From Anisodus tanguticus (taxonomy: Eukaryota > Streptophyta > Magnoliopsida > Solanales > Solanaceae), in NCBI GenBank assembly GCA_034509755.1, contig CM067546.1, forward strand, positions 15,464,970 through 15,528,969: 64,000 nucleotides of DNA, given 5' to 3'. The translations under genes and the position numbers were made by a program. This document shows, one piece after another, positions 12,160 through 23,923 of this stretch. The notes beneath the pieces are model-generated. The model saw only the letters and a list, made by a program, of their open reading frames with translations, was not told the origin of the DNA and ran no database searches. The first letter of the stretch is position 1. Each line of letters starts with the position of its first letter.

Positions 12160-12660
12160 GTTATCTAATCAGAACACAATACAAGCCTCATGGGGCATCT
12201 TAATATGCATGACATGACATAACATGCTAATTGGAACATGGATGTGACTAACATGAATACTGAGCTGGCATGAAAACTTGAATACTATCTGTCATAAATA
12301 CCGATCGGACATGAACACATGGATATTGGACTGAATAAATACATAAATATTATACATGGGATTTGGAAAGAATTTGTAGGCATGAGTGGCATGAGTGACA
12401 TGAGTATCGGAAGATGTGCATGAGCATGACATGATTACATAGATGTGAGGAGCATGAAATGGAATATGAATATTGTACTGACATTAATACATGAATATTG
12501 GATCACATGGATACATGAGTGCTGAACTAACATGAGATCTGAAACATGAATATCATAACATGGAATACGAATGTCGAAAAGATGAATGTTATAATAGGAG
12601 ATCTGAATACTGAGCGGAGGTGAGATATGAACACTAAAATGACATGAGGTATGAATACTT
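12160..12660 (-). repeat. degenerate CATGA-rich tract between pol and the 3' LTR of element D
   Basis: About 500 bases dominated by loosely repeated words such as ACATGAATAC, GACATGAGTA and TGGCATGAG, without a fixed period. It separates the chromodomain relic from the polypurine tract. A shorter tract of the same character sits in the same position in element E (59560-59790), so it is a family trait of the 3' untranslated region. Confidence 0.65.
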
Positions 12661-13900
12661 GAGGTAGTTACCCTAGACATTTTCTTCTTGTCCATCAATA
12701 AGTGCAGATATTTGGGTTTCATGTCCTCTTTGTATTCCCATGTAGCCTCCTTCACATTTTGGTCCCTTTACAACACTTTCACTGGAACGACTTCCTTAGT
12801 CCTCAACTTATGAACTTGATAATTTTTTGTAGGATCCTATGTGATCTGATATATTTGGGACTAACTTCTCTATCTTCTAAAATCACATGATGCCTTTCAT
12901 AGGCAAAACTTTCTAGAAATACCTATTGTTAACATAGAATTCTGATTCTCTGCGTCGCACATTCGCATAGGACTCTTGAGACTCTTCGACATTTTCACAC
13001 ACTTATGAATTAACTTGAATTCCCCCATAGCCGGATGGAACAAGTCTGGTCCTAACAACTCCGCTTCACCAACTTCGGACCATCCAATTGGAGATCTATA
13101 CCTTCGCCCATACAAAGCTTCGAACGGTGCTATCTTGATACTAGCATGATAACTATTATTATAAGCAAATTCAATGAGAGGAAAATGATTATCTCAATTA
13201 CATTTAAAATCTAGGACACATGCTCTTAACATATCTTTGAGTGTATGGTTAGTGCGATCTGCCTGACATCTGTTTGAGGATGAAGAACGGTACTGAGATG
13301 GTGTCCAATCCCTTATAAAAAGACTTCAAAGAAATATCTCTTAGAACTGGGCATCTCGAACTAATCCAATGGACATTAGAGCCCCATGTAATCTGGAACT
13401 TTCCTGAATTATAACTTGGTATAATCTTCTACTGAATCGGCTTTCGCTTGTTACCAATTTGGAAACTTAGCCACGAAATTGGCTTCATTATTATTCATGT
13501 CATTCCACTAATAAACCCCTAGAGGTCATGATACATTTTCGTAGAGCTTGGATAGATAGAATATTTGAAATTGTGTGCCTCTACCGTACCTCTCTCTTTG
13601 CATCTATCTACATCTGAGACAAAAATTTCCCTTGGTACCTTGGAGTACCATCATCACCGCCTTGTTCAAAATCCATGGATTTATGTCTATGAATCCCTTC
13701 CTTTAGTAGCAATAGATAGGGGCCATGAAAATGTTTTCCTCTTTTGCTCAACTATCAAGGAGGATTTGTCTCTGTTCTGCACAACCATTCTACCATCTTC
13801 GGGGTCCAAAAGTTGAACTCCTAGGTTTGCTAAACAATGAACTTCTTTCATCATGATTCTCATGTTTGTCTTAACATGAGCTAAACTAATGATACTTGAT
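12661..13900 (-). pseudogene. Ty3 element D: integrase and chromodomain relic
   Basis: Minus-strand remains of integrase and chromodomain. From 5' to 3' on that strand: the linker upstream of integrase (about 13900-13620, similar at DNA level to 61141-61370 in element E), LRYRGTVEAH and the zinc-domain His residues in YSIYPSSTKMYHDL (about 13500-13600), LIEFAYNNSYHAS (about 13140-13180), MYGRRYRSPIGWSEVGEAEL with LLGPDLFHPAMGEFKLI (13115-13000), and a chromodomain with LRTKEVVPVKVL and KEATWEYKEDMKPKYLHL (about 12825-12690). Much of the catalytic core is deleted or scrambled, with multiple stops. It cannot be active. Confidence 0.8.
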
Positions 13901-16133
13901 ATCTTTCTGAGATACTTTCTGAAATACTCATAGTACTATTGTGCGCTAAGTCTTTGACCAACACCCTGAAGAACAGAGTCTCGTGTGATGGCACTACCTT
14001 TGTGACACTTAACTGGGCATGATTTTATAGCTTTTATGTGACCACTTAATTAATAATAAATGATCTTGACATAAGTCAATCGACGATCCTTCTACTCACT
14101 TTGTGTTTCTTGTACATATGAGGCACAACTTTATGGATACTATCGAATCACGCCCTCATTACTGAACTGATGTTCTTCATATCTCATGCTAACCCTTCGG
14201 GTTGTCAAATATTCAACTACACTCCTTGATAATTTACACATCTCTCTCTTGGACCAAAGGTTAAGATCTTATATTTGGGGATCCTTCTCTCTCGTTGGGA
14301 TCCAACCAACTTTCCTCATCTTCTACAACTTTGTGCACTTTATTTCACTGACAGCTCATCTTTCGACTCACTTCCGAGCGATCTTCCTCACTAGGAAAAT
14401 TGAACTACTTATATGAATGGGGAACTAAACTACTTACATGAACTAAATTTTTGGCATATTCTGTCTTAATGACTTAACTTCGCTCCTACTACTAATCTTA
14501 GGGAAAACCCCCCTTTTTGATAACTCTAAAAGATTATTCTTCTATAGTTTATTCTCTTACTGCCTAGTTGATTTCTTCTTCCACTGCCACTATACTCCAT
14601 ATTTATATTAAACACTTTGGGTTCTAACACGTATTCGATGTATTCAAACTACTACTCACTCACCAGTGTTAACCTAACTAAGGAAACCAAATTGTACCTC
14701 TACTAGTTCTACTGAAATTGCTAATTCATTGTATCTACTCAAAACTTACTTACTATTCTCTACTAACCACCTGCTAGCATCATGTTCTCTGTTTCTGTCT
14801 TGAATACTAAAGTGAAGCGTAAGATTATTTCTAACTTCTCTCATCATCCGACCATGTTATGCGATCGTATGCTATCTTTTCTAAGCTATAGACATGGATC
14901 AAACTTAGGGAAATTATGTTAAAGGTTGAAATATCTAACCCCAACTTTATACACACCTTAAGGTCATATCAAATTATAAACACATGGGATAAACACTTAA
15001 ATCACATAACATTAGAGGGAACTATCACATCTTATCATCTTATAGTAATATCTACTTCTTGTAGTAACTTACTAACGTCATACTCTCTGGTTCTGATCTG
15101 AATAAATTTAAATAATTTGAAACTATCCCCAAAAATTCAATATCATCTACTCATGGTTCTCCTGTTGTACATAATTTCTTCTTAGTACTGTGCATGGGTC
15201 ATACAACAAAATATACATCTTTGAATAATCAAGACATTCTAGAATCACAGGTGATTTGCTCTTAGATTATTTTCTTTACAAAACTATCGTGAGCAGTTTA
15301 TGCCTGCTACGACTAACTTCATTACATGTTACCCTGTAGGGTCTTAAATCTGAACTATCATCCTCATACTTGTAGCTACATGGTCCATAAATCCAATTAA
15401 ACTTATTTTGTAAGTATGGAACATACGTATACTACCATGCACAAACTTGTCCTTTATAGGGTACTATCACATGATAAATTACTTCATACGTCATTTGGCG
15501 AGTCTTGGGTCTTAACCCGGACATAAAACATGTGAAGATTTCTCTATAGTCATCGTTACTTACACTTTCTTTTAGCACCCATAGGCATCACTGTATACTC
15601 ACAAGTCATAAGAATCTCGATACACTGAAAATTGGAAATGTGATAACTACATAACTGAACACTTGTGTACTGAATAACCATAATCATGCTAACTGAAATG
15701 ACTGATAACCATAAATCATGATAATTGCTTTTGTATTTTATGTTAAGGGTTATGCTCTAGTCTATAGTAACAATGAAATTTGTTCCACTTTCGATATTAT
15801 CTCAAGTCTCATCTGTTACCAACATGCACTTCTCGATTATACCCTAATGTGTAGTCATCCTCACTTAGACCTTGAATTTCATTTACATTGCTTGCGCATT
15901 CTATACGTTCGAAATTCGATGGAAAGAAAATGTTATTTATGGCTATAAGATTCATGGCACGAGTTAGAAGAATTCCTGAAAGTACTGCTCTAATTGCTTG
16001 ATCTAGAGTATGAAAGAAGTGAGACAATTCTAAATGTCTTGGTGGTCAACCATTTATTTGTGTCACGCACACATATATAAAAGTGATCCCACTGGATACA
16101 GTTTCATAGACTCCCTAAGACACTTGAACCTAG
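13901..16133. other. unassigned interior of element D
   Basis: About 2.2 kb between the pol relic and the PBS where gag, protease, RT and RNase H should lie. I find no recognisable retroelement motif on either strand. The + strand is rich in CT and TCT words with loosely recurring blocks, for example AGCATCATGTTCTCTG near 14776 and CGTCATACTCTCTGG near 15075. The 250 bases next to the PBS resemble the 5' leader seen in other Tekay elements. It is either extremely decayed coding sequence or non-coding filler of a non-autonomous element. Confidence 0.5.
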
Positions 16134-16145
16134 GCTCTGATACCA
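16134..16145 (-). promoter_or_regulatory. primer binding site for initiator tRNA-Met, element D
   Basis: On the minus strand TGGTATCAGAGC, complementary to the 3' end of plant initiator tRNA-Met, lies 5 bases inside the 5' LTR. It primes minus-strand cDNA synthesis in many plant LTR elements and fixes the orientation of D. Confidence 0.88.
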
Positions 16146-16150
16146 AGCTT

Positions 16151-18580
16151 TGTCACAACCCGAACCATGGCATGTCCGAAATACGGCACTCGGTTCCTGA
16201 CTCATGTGACCGAGCAAACCACATGGCTTGCTGAATCAATATAGCATCAAAACATGCAATAGTAATGATTTAAAACATTTAAAACATGATACTAAAAATA
16301 TAGTCTGAAAATATGATTTGCAGAATAATCTGAAAACATAATAAGTCAGAATACTGGACATCTGACATGACATGCTAAACTAGTCTATGAAATCTCTGAA
16401 CACGAGTCTGACTATAAAACTATTTTACCAAGACAAGACTCTGACATACCTATATTGTAAAGCATAACATGAAAATAATAAACTGACACCCTGAATGAAA
16501 TGGAGCTCACCAATAGTTGATACTGATGAAATCCTAATGAGTGGATCCGTTGTTCTGAAATTCAGTACATGCACCGTGAAGTGCATGCCTCGGGCAAAAA
16601 TAGATGTAAGTACATTTGAATTGTACTGTATGTAAAACAACTGAAAGAATAAGCATGTATGTGAAATAATTGGAACATCAAACTGAAACTAAACAATGAA
16701 CATGAACATGATCTGACTTGAGTATAATAACATGTGTAAAATCTATATAACTATATATATGTATATTTGTAAATATGTATATATGTGGGAAGAGCATTAG
16801 TATAATTGACATGAAACCACTACGTTGGAACGTGGTGTCTAATCTCTACTCGATCAGCTAAGCCATCTCGTACCTTGCCGGGGTACGAGACATGAACATG
16901 ACATGAGTGGATCCAACAACCCGCAATGGATAACATGAAGGTATCGTCCTAACTTGGCGAAGCGATCCTTATCTTACGCTGGCAAAAATAGTTTCATGTT
17001 GTCTGAGCCTTCTCGGTAATCTATGCAACTCCCAAATCATGTACTTGAATATAGTTGCCTTGTAAGCCCATGAAGTTCATGAAAAATAACTTGTAAAACA
17101 TGATTCGTGATTATAATTTAGCATGTAAATAAATATATAATATAACTTGTGTAAATTATGAAAACATGTATAATTTCATGGAATTGAGTATTAATGGTTC
17201 ATGACTTATATTTAAGAACTCAAGAAATTCAAGTTATGGGTATTCATGGATTACGTACGGATTCCTAATAACCATAATGGAATATCAAGAATATAATAAC
17301 GAATTAGTAATACAACATGGTATATCATGATATATGTAATTTAGGGTTAACATGAACTTGGAATAAAAACCCTAAATTTATGGAAATTCACATTTCATGG
17401 ATAAATGTGGCGTGGGTAAGAACAATGATATTTCCACACGTAGATAGAAGATCTACATACCTCAATTCAAGTCTTTAAGCATACTACAATGTTCTTCACC
17501 CCTTTCGACTTTAATCAATAAGTCTGGGAAACAACAAGTTCTCCTACTCTATATGCATATCAGGAACCTGCTCTTTCTCATTACCTTAAATCCCGTTGAA
17601 ACGTTCCAACATAATTTTCATGCTTCAAAATCACTATGTACCCAATTGAAGTTTGTATGATCAAAGTATTCACCAAATTTGCACCTACTATTCATAGCTC
17701 AAACTACACTTCTCTGAATATGCGAATCAGATCTTCACCGTTCACATTTATGACCTATATTTCTTGACCACTCAATTAAAATTTGGGCTCGATACAATGG
17801 TTAAATTATTAGATAAAGCCAATAGAAGTTGGATGGTCGGAGGGAAAATCTACAACAAAATTACTAGGATTTTGCGTTTGATGGAGTGCATTTAAATCAA
17901 TCATATTTCATGATTCTACTAACCATTAAATGTCTAAAACATAATAATAACTCCAACCATTAATGAGTTATGGGCTTACCTTATTGAAGAAATCTCAAAG
18001 CTTCATTCCAAATTCGACCTTGAATTGATTTTCCAAAATCTAGCGATTGCAAATAATAATTCGGTGTTAATCTAGTTTTAACTTAATATAATTGAAATAG
18101 GGATTTAAATAAGAACTCATCTTAGGTGTTTGGTAGTAGCTCTGGTCGAAAATCCCTACCTAAAATATTTTGGGGTTGTATTTATAGGTTATCATAAAAG
18201 GCTAGGGCTTTAAAACCTAATCCTACAAGAATTGGGATTTCCATTTTACACGTCCTTAGTAAATAGTCCATAACTTTTCATACAGACCTCCGTTTGACAT
18301 GGGCCTTATATGGATGGCAAGGCCTTTCAAAGGACTACAACTTTCATGAAGGAAGTTTTCCATATTCCTTATATATTTATCCATAAACTTCGTTTAAGTT
18401 AGGCCTGCTGCAAACTCACTTGAAAACATGCTCCTTAGAGTAGCTTCCGACTCTAATATTTCCTAAGACCCTTCTTATGGCTTGATTATTTTTCAAAACA
18501 CTTCATACACTCCTCATCTTAGTTCCATCATGTTTCTATTGTACGGTTGAAACCATAGCCCGAAGGTACGAGGTGTTACA
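16151..18580 (-). repeat. 5' LTR of element D
   Basis: A 2430-bp LTR. On the minus strand it opens TGTAACACCTCGTACC and ends GGTTCGGGTTGTGACA beside the PBS. A TATAAATA promoter element is on the minus strand at 18179-18186. The sequence is alignable with the 3' LTR at 9682-12025 and with the LTR of element E at 57607-59496, including the block around GAATTGTACTGTATGTAAA. Confidence 0.88.
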
Positions 18581-19383
18581 TTCCTTTCTCAAGTTTAATT
18601 CACGCACCAGAGATAGTGTTCAACTAGTGCCAGATAATCAAATAATTAAGCACAAGAATAAATAAATAACCCAAAAATTTAAAACCAATAGATATAAATG
18701 ATAATCAAATGTCAACTTTCATGATGGCGTCAAAACCCTAGAACTAAAGAGTTTAGCTCCACATAGACACGAAGGAAAAATAACAAATCATCCAAATAAA
18801 AATGTAAAAATGAGTATTACAAAAAAGAAAAGGTATAACCCAATTATTACGGCCTATGCGGCGGCTCCAAGCTCTCTCTAGGTCCAAAGTTATGAACTCA
18901 ATTTCAAAAGTAATCTCAAAAGTATCTAAAAATTGTGTCTTATGGACTATTTATAGGTATAGGAAAATTCTGAAATAAAATAACCGAGTCCAAAATAAAA
19001 TAGAAAGAGTTGAACAGTGGACGCGCGCACACGCACAATTTTCCAGCGGCTCAATTCTCGATGCCTCCTCCAGGTATACTTCTATTTCTCCAACTTAATT
19101 TCTTTCCTTTGCAAAAGTTACTTTATCCAATCGTCAACCATAATTATGTTCCCCGCTTGTCTCTATTTTTTCTTCTTTCTTTTTCCTTTTATTTTCTTTT
19201 TCTTTTTTCCCCACTCTTTTCTAATTTTACTTCAAATTTCTCATATTCACGCGTTTTATTCCTACAGAATAAAAATATAATATTAAGCACAACATAGTAT
19301 AATTTATACTAAAAATGATTAAAAATACTAAAATGTGAGACAAAAATGACTAAATATATGCATTTTTTGTCAAACGTCAATAG
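18581..19383. other. unassigned AT-rich sequence
   Basis: About 800 bases without a gene or motif I can name. It contains a pyrimidine-rich run of TTTTCTTCTTTC type at 19160-19235 and TAAAAATGACTAAA-like words near 19310-19360. It may be part of the element whose LTR end is at 20739, interrupted by element D, but nothing proves this. Open frames at 19010-19297 only reflect the CT-rich run. Confidence 0.4.
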
Positions 19384-20739
19384 TCGAGTTGAGAGTTCTA
19401 TGGATTAGCATTCATTTGATTCGTCGCATGATTGTATATCATAAATAGGAGGTGAACCCTCTTGTAAGAGGTCTTATCAATTGAATCTCAAAATTCTAGC
19501 TGTGTGTAATAGTTGCTAGCGTATAATAAGAGCCAAAAGATGTAAGAGAAGAGTCGTAACAAGGAATTCAATCTATATACTTGATGGTATTGAGCTTGCC
19601 TAGTTGATTTCATTCCAAAGTACAAGGTCCTCATTAGTTGCTATACTAGTTGAGATGATTTTATAGAGTATTTGGAATCGTTAATTGTCTTCCTGAAATA
19701 AGAGTCTCAAAAGTCAGTTGTAGTAATAGTTGGGTAACATACTTGCTAGTTGTGTAGTTGTCTACATTGGATGCATTAGTAGTTATTACTTATCTAGTCG
19801 AATACTTGTGCATTTGGTTCAAACTTAGAAGGTAAACGAGTCTTTAGTTGCATTACTTATAGATAATTGCATGTATCGTATGTTGTTTCCTCGAAATGGG
19901 AAAGTTAGTTTAATGGGTTACGTACAAAGATCTTAATTGAGTTGAGCGATATGGTTCGCTATCCCTTGTGACTTATTTGTCATCCTTTGAGCTTATTTGT
20001 TGTCCTTCGGGCTTACTTGGTAGTCGTCGAGGCTTATTTGGCGGCCACCGAGGCCTACTTGCTGACCTATCAAGGTTCATTTATCGCTCTAGAGAAGCAT
20101 ATTTGCGAAACAGAGATTATTTGTATAAGTAGGCATAACTTGAATTGTTGTACCTCACATTACAGAGTTAGTAGTAATCTTAGCAGAATAAAGCTTACAT
20201 GTAAGTGACAGATCTCACTACACTTGTTGTTACTTTTTTTCTACTTGAAGTTTTAGTGTTATTTTGTTTATCTGCCTTACATACTCTGTACATTGTTTCG
20301 TACTGACACCCCTTTGGCCGGGGGTGCTACATGTCATGTTGTAGGTCCAGGTTCCCGGGTTAACAAGTCTTCCAGTAATTGCTTCAGTTGATCAGCCAAA
20401 GTTTTGTGAGCTCCACTTCCTTCAGGAGTAACCGTGTTTAGATATACTTGTGATATATTTGTACATGCTATATGGGTAGGTCGGGACCTGTCCCGGCCAA
20501 GTTGATTTGTCAGATACTCTTAGAGGCTTTTGTAGACTTATATACATCTATGGTCAGTAGCATTATGTGAGTAAAGCATTGTACAAGTTGAAGACTCGTA
20601 GGCCAATATATATATATATATGTGTGGAATTTTCTATTTGCATTTCGTTGAATACAATAAGTTACTTGCTTTACAGAGTGGGTCGCTCAGGTAAGTAAGG
20701 CACTTGGTGCCTGGTTGCCTCATCAAGGTTGGGGTGTGA
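19384..20739 (+). repeat. LTR C, 3' part of a Tekay-type LTR
   Basis: It carries the family signature ACATACTCTGTACATTG with TTCGTACTGACACCCC at 20279-20311 and ends GGCACTTGGTGCC, then GGTTGGGGTGTGAA, against the usual GTGACA end. The 5' boundary is not resolved. It contains a degenerate minisatellite at 19970-20127. Immediately downstream, integrase sequence of a different chromovirus begins in mid-domain, so LTR C probably inserted into that element. Confidence 0.6.
19970..20127 (+). repeat. degenerate 19-21 bp minisatellite in LTR C
   Basis: About eight units in tandem, each built round GGCTTATTTG or GGCTTACTTG and then a variable 9-11 bases. Unit starts fall at about 19970, 19989, 20009, 20029, 20050, 20071, 20091 and 20112. 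In one frame the 21-bp period reads as a 7-residue AYLVVVE/AYLAATE/AYLLTYQ pattern, probably coincidental. Confidence 0.75.
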
Positions 20740-21403
20740 AAAGTGGTTGTCGATGGCACAATTTTGGCACAATTCAAACTTCTAGTCGTCCATTGGCATG
20801 ACTCCCTTTAAGGATCTCTATGAGTATGACCCTCCTCGGCCAACATTCGAGTTAATTGTCCAAATAAAGCAGGAAGCGGTGGATCAATTATTGAAGGAAA
20901 GACAACTCATCAACAAATAATTGAAGGAAAACTTGGTCAAAGCCCAGAATCATATGAAACAATATGCGGACAACAAAAGGAGCGAGCAAACCTTTAAAAT
21001 TGGAGACTTGGTATTAATCAAATTGCATCCATATCGTCAAACTTCTGTGGCGGTGCCGAAGAATCTGAAACTGGATTCCAAGTCTTTCGGGCCTTATCCA
21101 ATGGTGATGATGAAGACCGGAGTAGTGGCATACCAACTCTAGCTCCCAGCTTGAATGATAATTCACCATGTATTCCACGTGTCATAACTGAAGAAAATGT
21201 TGGGGGCATAAGACTTTCCAGTGAACCACTAATGATGGTCAACTCATAGCAGAACAGTGGTCGTGCTTGATCGACGTACAATGAAGAGGTGGAACAAGGT
21301 GGTTACCCAAGTTTTGGTCCAATGGGCTAATCTACCCCCCGAAGAGGCGACATGGGAAGACCATTCTTTTTTCACTTTGCAATTTCCAGAATTCGAACCT
21401 TGA
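20740..21403 (+). pseudogene. Reina/Galadriel-like chromovirus: integrase C-terminus and chromodomain
   Basis: 3' end of pol from a chromovirus distinct from A, D and E. It begins abruptly in the integrase core (KWLSMAQFWHNSNF near 20741), then MTPFKDLYEYDPPRP, KENLVKAQNHMKQYADNKRS (20924-20983), FKIGDLVLIKLHPYRQ, KSFGPYPMV and a chromodomain at about 21252-21400 (VVVLDRRTMKRW, VLVQWANLPPEEATWED, FPEFEP) closed by a TGA at 21401-21403. Stops or frameshifts break it near 20780, 20918 and 21139. The 5' truncation coincides with the end of LTR C, consistent with C having inserted here. The sublineage call rests on the ADNKRS and HPYRQ blocks. Confidence 0.82.
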
Positions 21404-21418
21404 TTATCAAGGTTCTTT

Positions 21419-21793
21419 AAAGGGGGAAAGGAATGTGGCAAAATAAGATTTAAGGATTTTGACTAAGTATTTAGGGGTATATTATTTCATATTTTTATTC
21501 CTATCTATGTGAGTCTTTAAGTTTCAGTATTTACTTTTTAACCCTAGAGATCATGTAGTTGTTTAGCTGAGGTCCTTGTTATTTGAGTCTAAAATAAGTG
21601 GACAAGTGTCTTTTGTTGCCGTTAGGGCTAGTATAAGTGTTGTTCTTTTTTAATTGTTTGACAGGTGGCTCAGTTACTGTATTTAGCTATGGATATTGTA
21701 GATGGAAAGGCATTATGAATGAAAATTCAATTTCTCTTTTCGCTTTTGCCTGTTATTTTCCTTTTTTGTTTTTCAGTAACTTATTTCACTACA
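21419..21793 (+). repeat. polypurine tract and probable short 3' LTR of the Reina-like element
   Basis: AAAGGGGGAAAGGAA at 21419-21433 is a polypurine tract directly after the chromodomain. The LTR would start TGTGGCAAAATAAG at 21434. Its right end is not certain; a CA near 21793, just before Copia sequence starts, gives a 360-bp LTR, a usual size for this clade. Confidence 0.55.
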
Positions 21794-21805
21794 CATATAC
21801 ACATG

Positions 21806-22430
21806 ATTCCTCTCACAAATATGGAAAATTGGGCTCGAGAGAAAAGAAAAATATCTTTACAAGGTACTCCGAAATCTCAAAGGGTTATGTATTTATAGGT
21901 CAGTAAAATAGTGGGAGTGTAACTGAATTTGAATCACGAGATGTCACATTCTTAGAGAATGAGTTTCCTAAGAAGGGAGAGGTAGGTTAAGACTTATCCT
22001 TGTTTGAGATAAGGAATCAAGACTTACAAGGATCTATTCATTCGAGTGAGAGTATTTTAGCAGATGATGAATTAGTTACTCATCAGCAACTTTGTTCATC
22101 ATCAAATACGAATAAAAGTAATCCTTCTACACTTAATGAGAGTGACCAAATGAACCTTGTTCCAAATGGGAGAGAGATGGTCACCAATCTTGTTCCATGT
22201 GGGAGAAAGTTGAGTGTTCTTGATCCGAGTGGGAGCAACATTGATCCAAATGAGAACAATGATGAATCACAAACTCGATGTGGTTCTCGTAAAAAGACTC
22301 CTCACCTATGATTTGACATTAAAGGTGGTAAACTATTTATGATGCTCCTGCAGGATGAAAATGAGCCTAAAAATGTAAAAAAGGCTCTCTCATGACCTTC
22401 TAAGGACAAAATGGACAAAAGCAATGGGAA
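21806..22430 (+). pseudogene. Copia element F: integrase C-terminus and variable linker
   Basis: Copia element truncated at its 5' side; no 5' LTR, gag, protease or integrase core is present. It starts within the block that follows the Copia integrase core (KLGSREKKNIFTRYSEIS, then KGYVFIG, about 21825-21900), then VTEFESRDVTFLENEFP (about 21915-21970) and the hydrophilic linker 22000-22311 with repeated (N/D)LVP-GRE type words. Stops interrupt it near 21905 and 22309. The linker leads into the RT of the same element. Confidence 0.8.
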
Positions 22431-23246
22431 ATGAGTTTTGAGTCTATGAGAATCAATAAAGGTTCAGAACTAGTTGACATCCTTGAGGGACGCAAAACTA
22501 TTGGGAGAAAATGGGTTCTCAAAATTAAGCTCAAGGCTTATGGCACAATTGAAAGATATAAGGCTCGACTAGTGGCAAAAGGGTATACACAACAGAAAGG
22601 AATAGAGTACGAAGAGACTTTCTCGCCTGCTATACGGTTTACCTCTATTCATCTTGTTCTAGCTATAGTTGCAAGCTTGGATATTGAGTTACATCAAATG
22701 GATGTAAAGACTTCCTTTCTCAAGGGCAAATTAGATGAACAAATTTATATGGAACAATCTGAATGTTTCATTGAAAAGGGCGACAAACAAAAGGTTTATA
22801 TACTTTTGAAGTCTATTTATGGTCTCAAACAATCTTCAAGCCAGTGGTATATACGTTTTCAGAATGTTGTCATATCCAAAGGCTTTACCATGATGGATGA
22901 AGACCATTGCGTTTATACCAAAAGATCAAGAAACAAGTTTGAGGTTTTAACATTATATGTAGATGACATACTTACAATTGGAAATGATAAGGAGTTCATA
23001 AGTGAGATAAAGTCATGGTTATCATCCCAATTTGATATGAAAGATATAGGTGAAGCTGCATATATTCTTGGAGTTAAGATTTCAAGAGATCGTCCAAAGA
23101 AACTATTGTATCTCTCCCAAGAGAATTATATTATTTTTTTGAACGATTCAATATGCAAAATAGTACCCTTGTTGACACTCCTATTACTAAAAATCATGCC
23201 TTGGGGAGTAAAATGTGTTTTAAGATTCTTGAGAGACAAAAATTGA
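22431..23246 (+). pseudogene. Copia element F: reverse transcriptase
   Basis: Well-preserved Ty1/Copia RT. In the 271-residue frame the blocks are GRKWVLKIKLKAYGTIERYK (26-45), ARLVAKGYTQQKGIEYEETF (46-65), HQMDVKTSFLKG (88-99; catalytic Asp 91), SIYGLKQSSSQWY (128-140) and YVDD (176-179), so the catalytic Asp residues are intact. The true frame is left at a run of seven T at 23134-23140, after which RT continues in another frame. The first residues of this frame are probably not a start codon but polyprotein interior. Confidence 0.9.
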
Positions 23247-23590
23247 GTCGAGTTCCTTATAGGAGAGCAGTCGGAAGTCTAATGTATGTGGTATGTACTA
23301 GACCTGATATCAGTCGAGCAGTTGGCTTGGTAAGTAGATATCAAACCGACCCAGGTTTAGCACGTTGGTCAGCAGTAAAGAGAATCATGAGATATCTGAA
23401 GGGAACTGTTTATTATGATCTTTGTTACCAAGGAGACAAAGATATGCAATTAGTTGGATACATTGATGCTAATTATGGAGGAGATTTAGACAAGAGGAAG
23501 TCTACCTTAGGATATATTTTCTTACTCAGTGATGGCGCCATATCATGGAGTAGTAAGAAACAATCATGTATATCACTATCTACGATGTAA
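23247..23590 (+). pseudogene. Copia element F: RT-RNase H connection
   Basis: Continuation in a shifted frame that already overlaps the preceding one from 23153. It reads PYRRAVGSLMYVVCTRPDIS near 23257-23316, then LKGTVYYDLCYQGDKDMQLV and GYIDANYGGDLDKRKSTLGY (about 23394-23520), the RNase H start with its Asp in DANY. It ends at a TAA at 23588-23590, immediately after ISLSTM, where the family continues without interruption. Confidence 0.88.
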
Positions 23591-23923
23591 GTCGAATATG
23601 TGGCTCACGCATCAACATCACAAGAAGTTGTTTGGTTGAAAATGTTCTTAGAACACTTGTTGGATATCACAGAAGATGTTAAACCGGTGTTAGTCTACTG
23701 CGATAATGAGGCTGCAATTTCCTCTACCAAGGATCCTAAGTTTCATTGCAAAACCAAACACATAGATATCAAGTATAATTATGTGATAGACATGGTTAGA
23801 CGCAAGATAGTGAATGTGAAGCATGTGTCTACAAAAGATATGTTAGTAGATCCATTGACCAAACCTTTGTCTAGAGATGCATTTGTGAGACACACTAGGT
23901 CTCAAGGTTTGCGTAGATTCTAA
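23591..23923 (+). pseudogene. Copia element F: RNase H C-terminus
   Basis: The same frame resumes after one stop codon: VEYVAHASTSQEVVWLKMF, VYCDNEAAISSTKDPKFHC, KTKHIDIKYNYV, and the C-terminal block MLVDPLTKPLSRDAFVRH. RNase H acidic residues are present in VEYVA and CDNEA. The polyprotein ends at a TAA at 23921-23923, the normal end for this kind of Copia pol. Confidence 0.88.

Larger units (their letters stand above)
9682..18580 (-). mobile_element. Ty3 element D, degraded minus-strand chromovirus
   Basis: Minus-strand Ty3 element recognised by a 5' LTR (16151-18580), an initiator-Met PBS (16134-16145), chromodomain and integrase relics, a polypurine tract (12026-12042) and a related but truncated 3' LTR (9682-12025). 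The interior is only about 4.1 kb and lacks recognisable gag, protease, RT and RNase H, so the element was non-autonomous or heavily deleted. Its LTRs belong to the same family as element E at 57607-64000. The left end stops exactly at the end of LTR A; the right flank (TTCCT) has no partner visible. Confidence 0.8.

Noticed and set aside
19010..19297. Two overlapping Phe/Leu-rich frames resembling membrane proteins
   Set aside because: The hydrophobic look comes from a CT-rich tract read in two frames.
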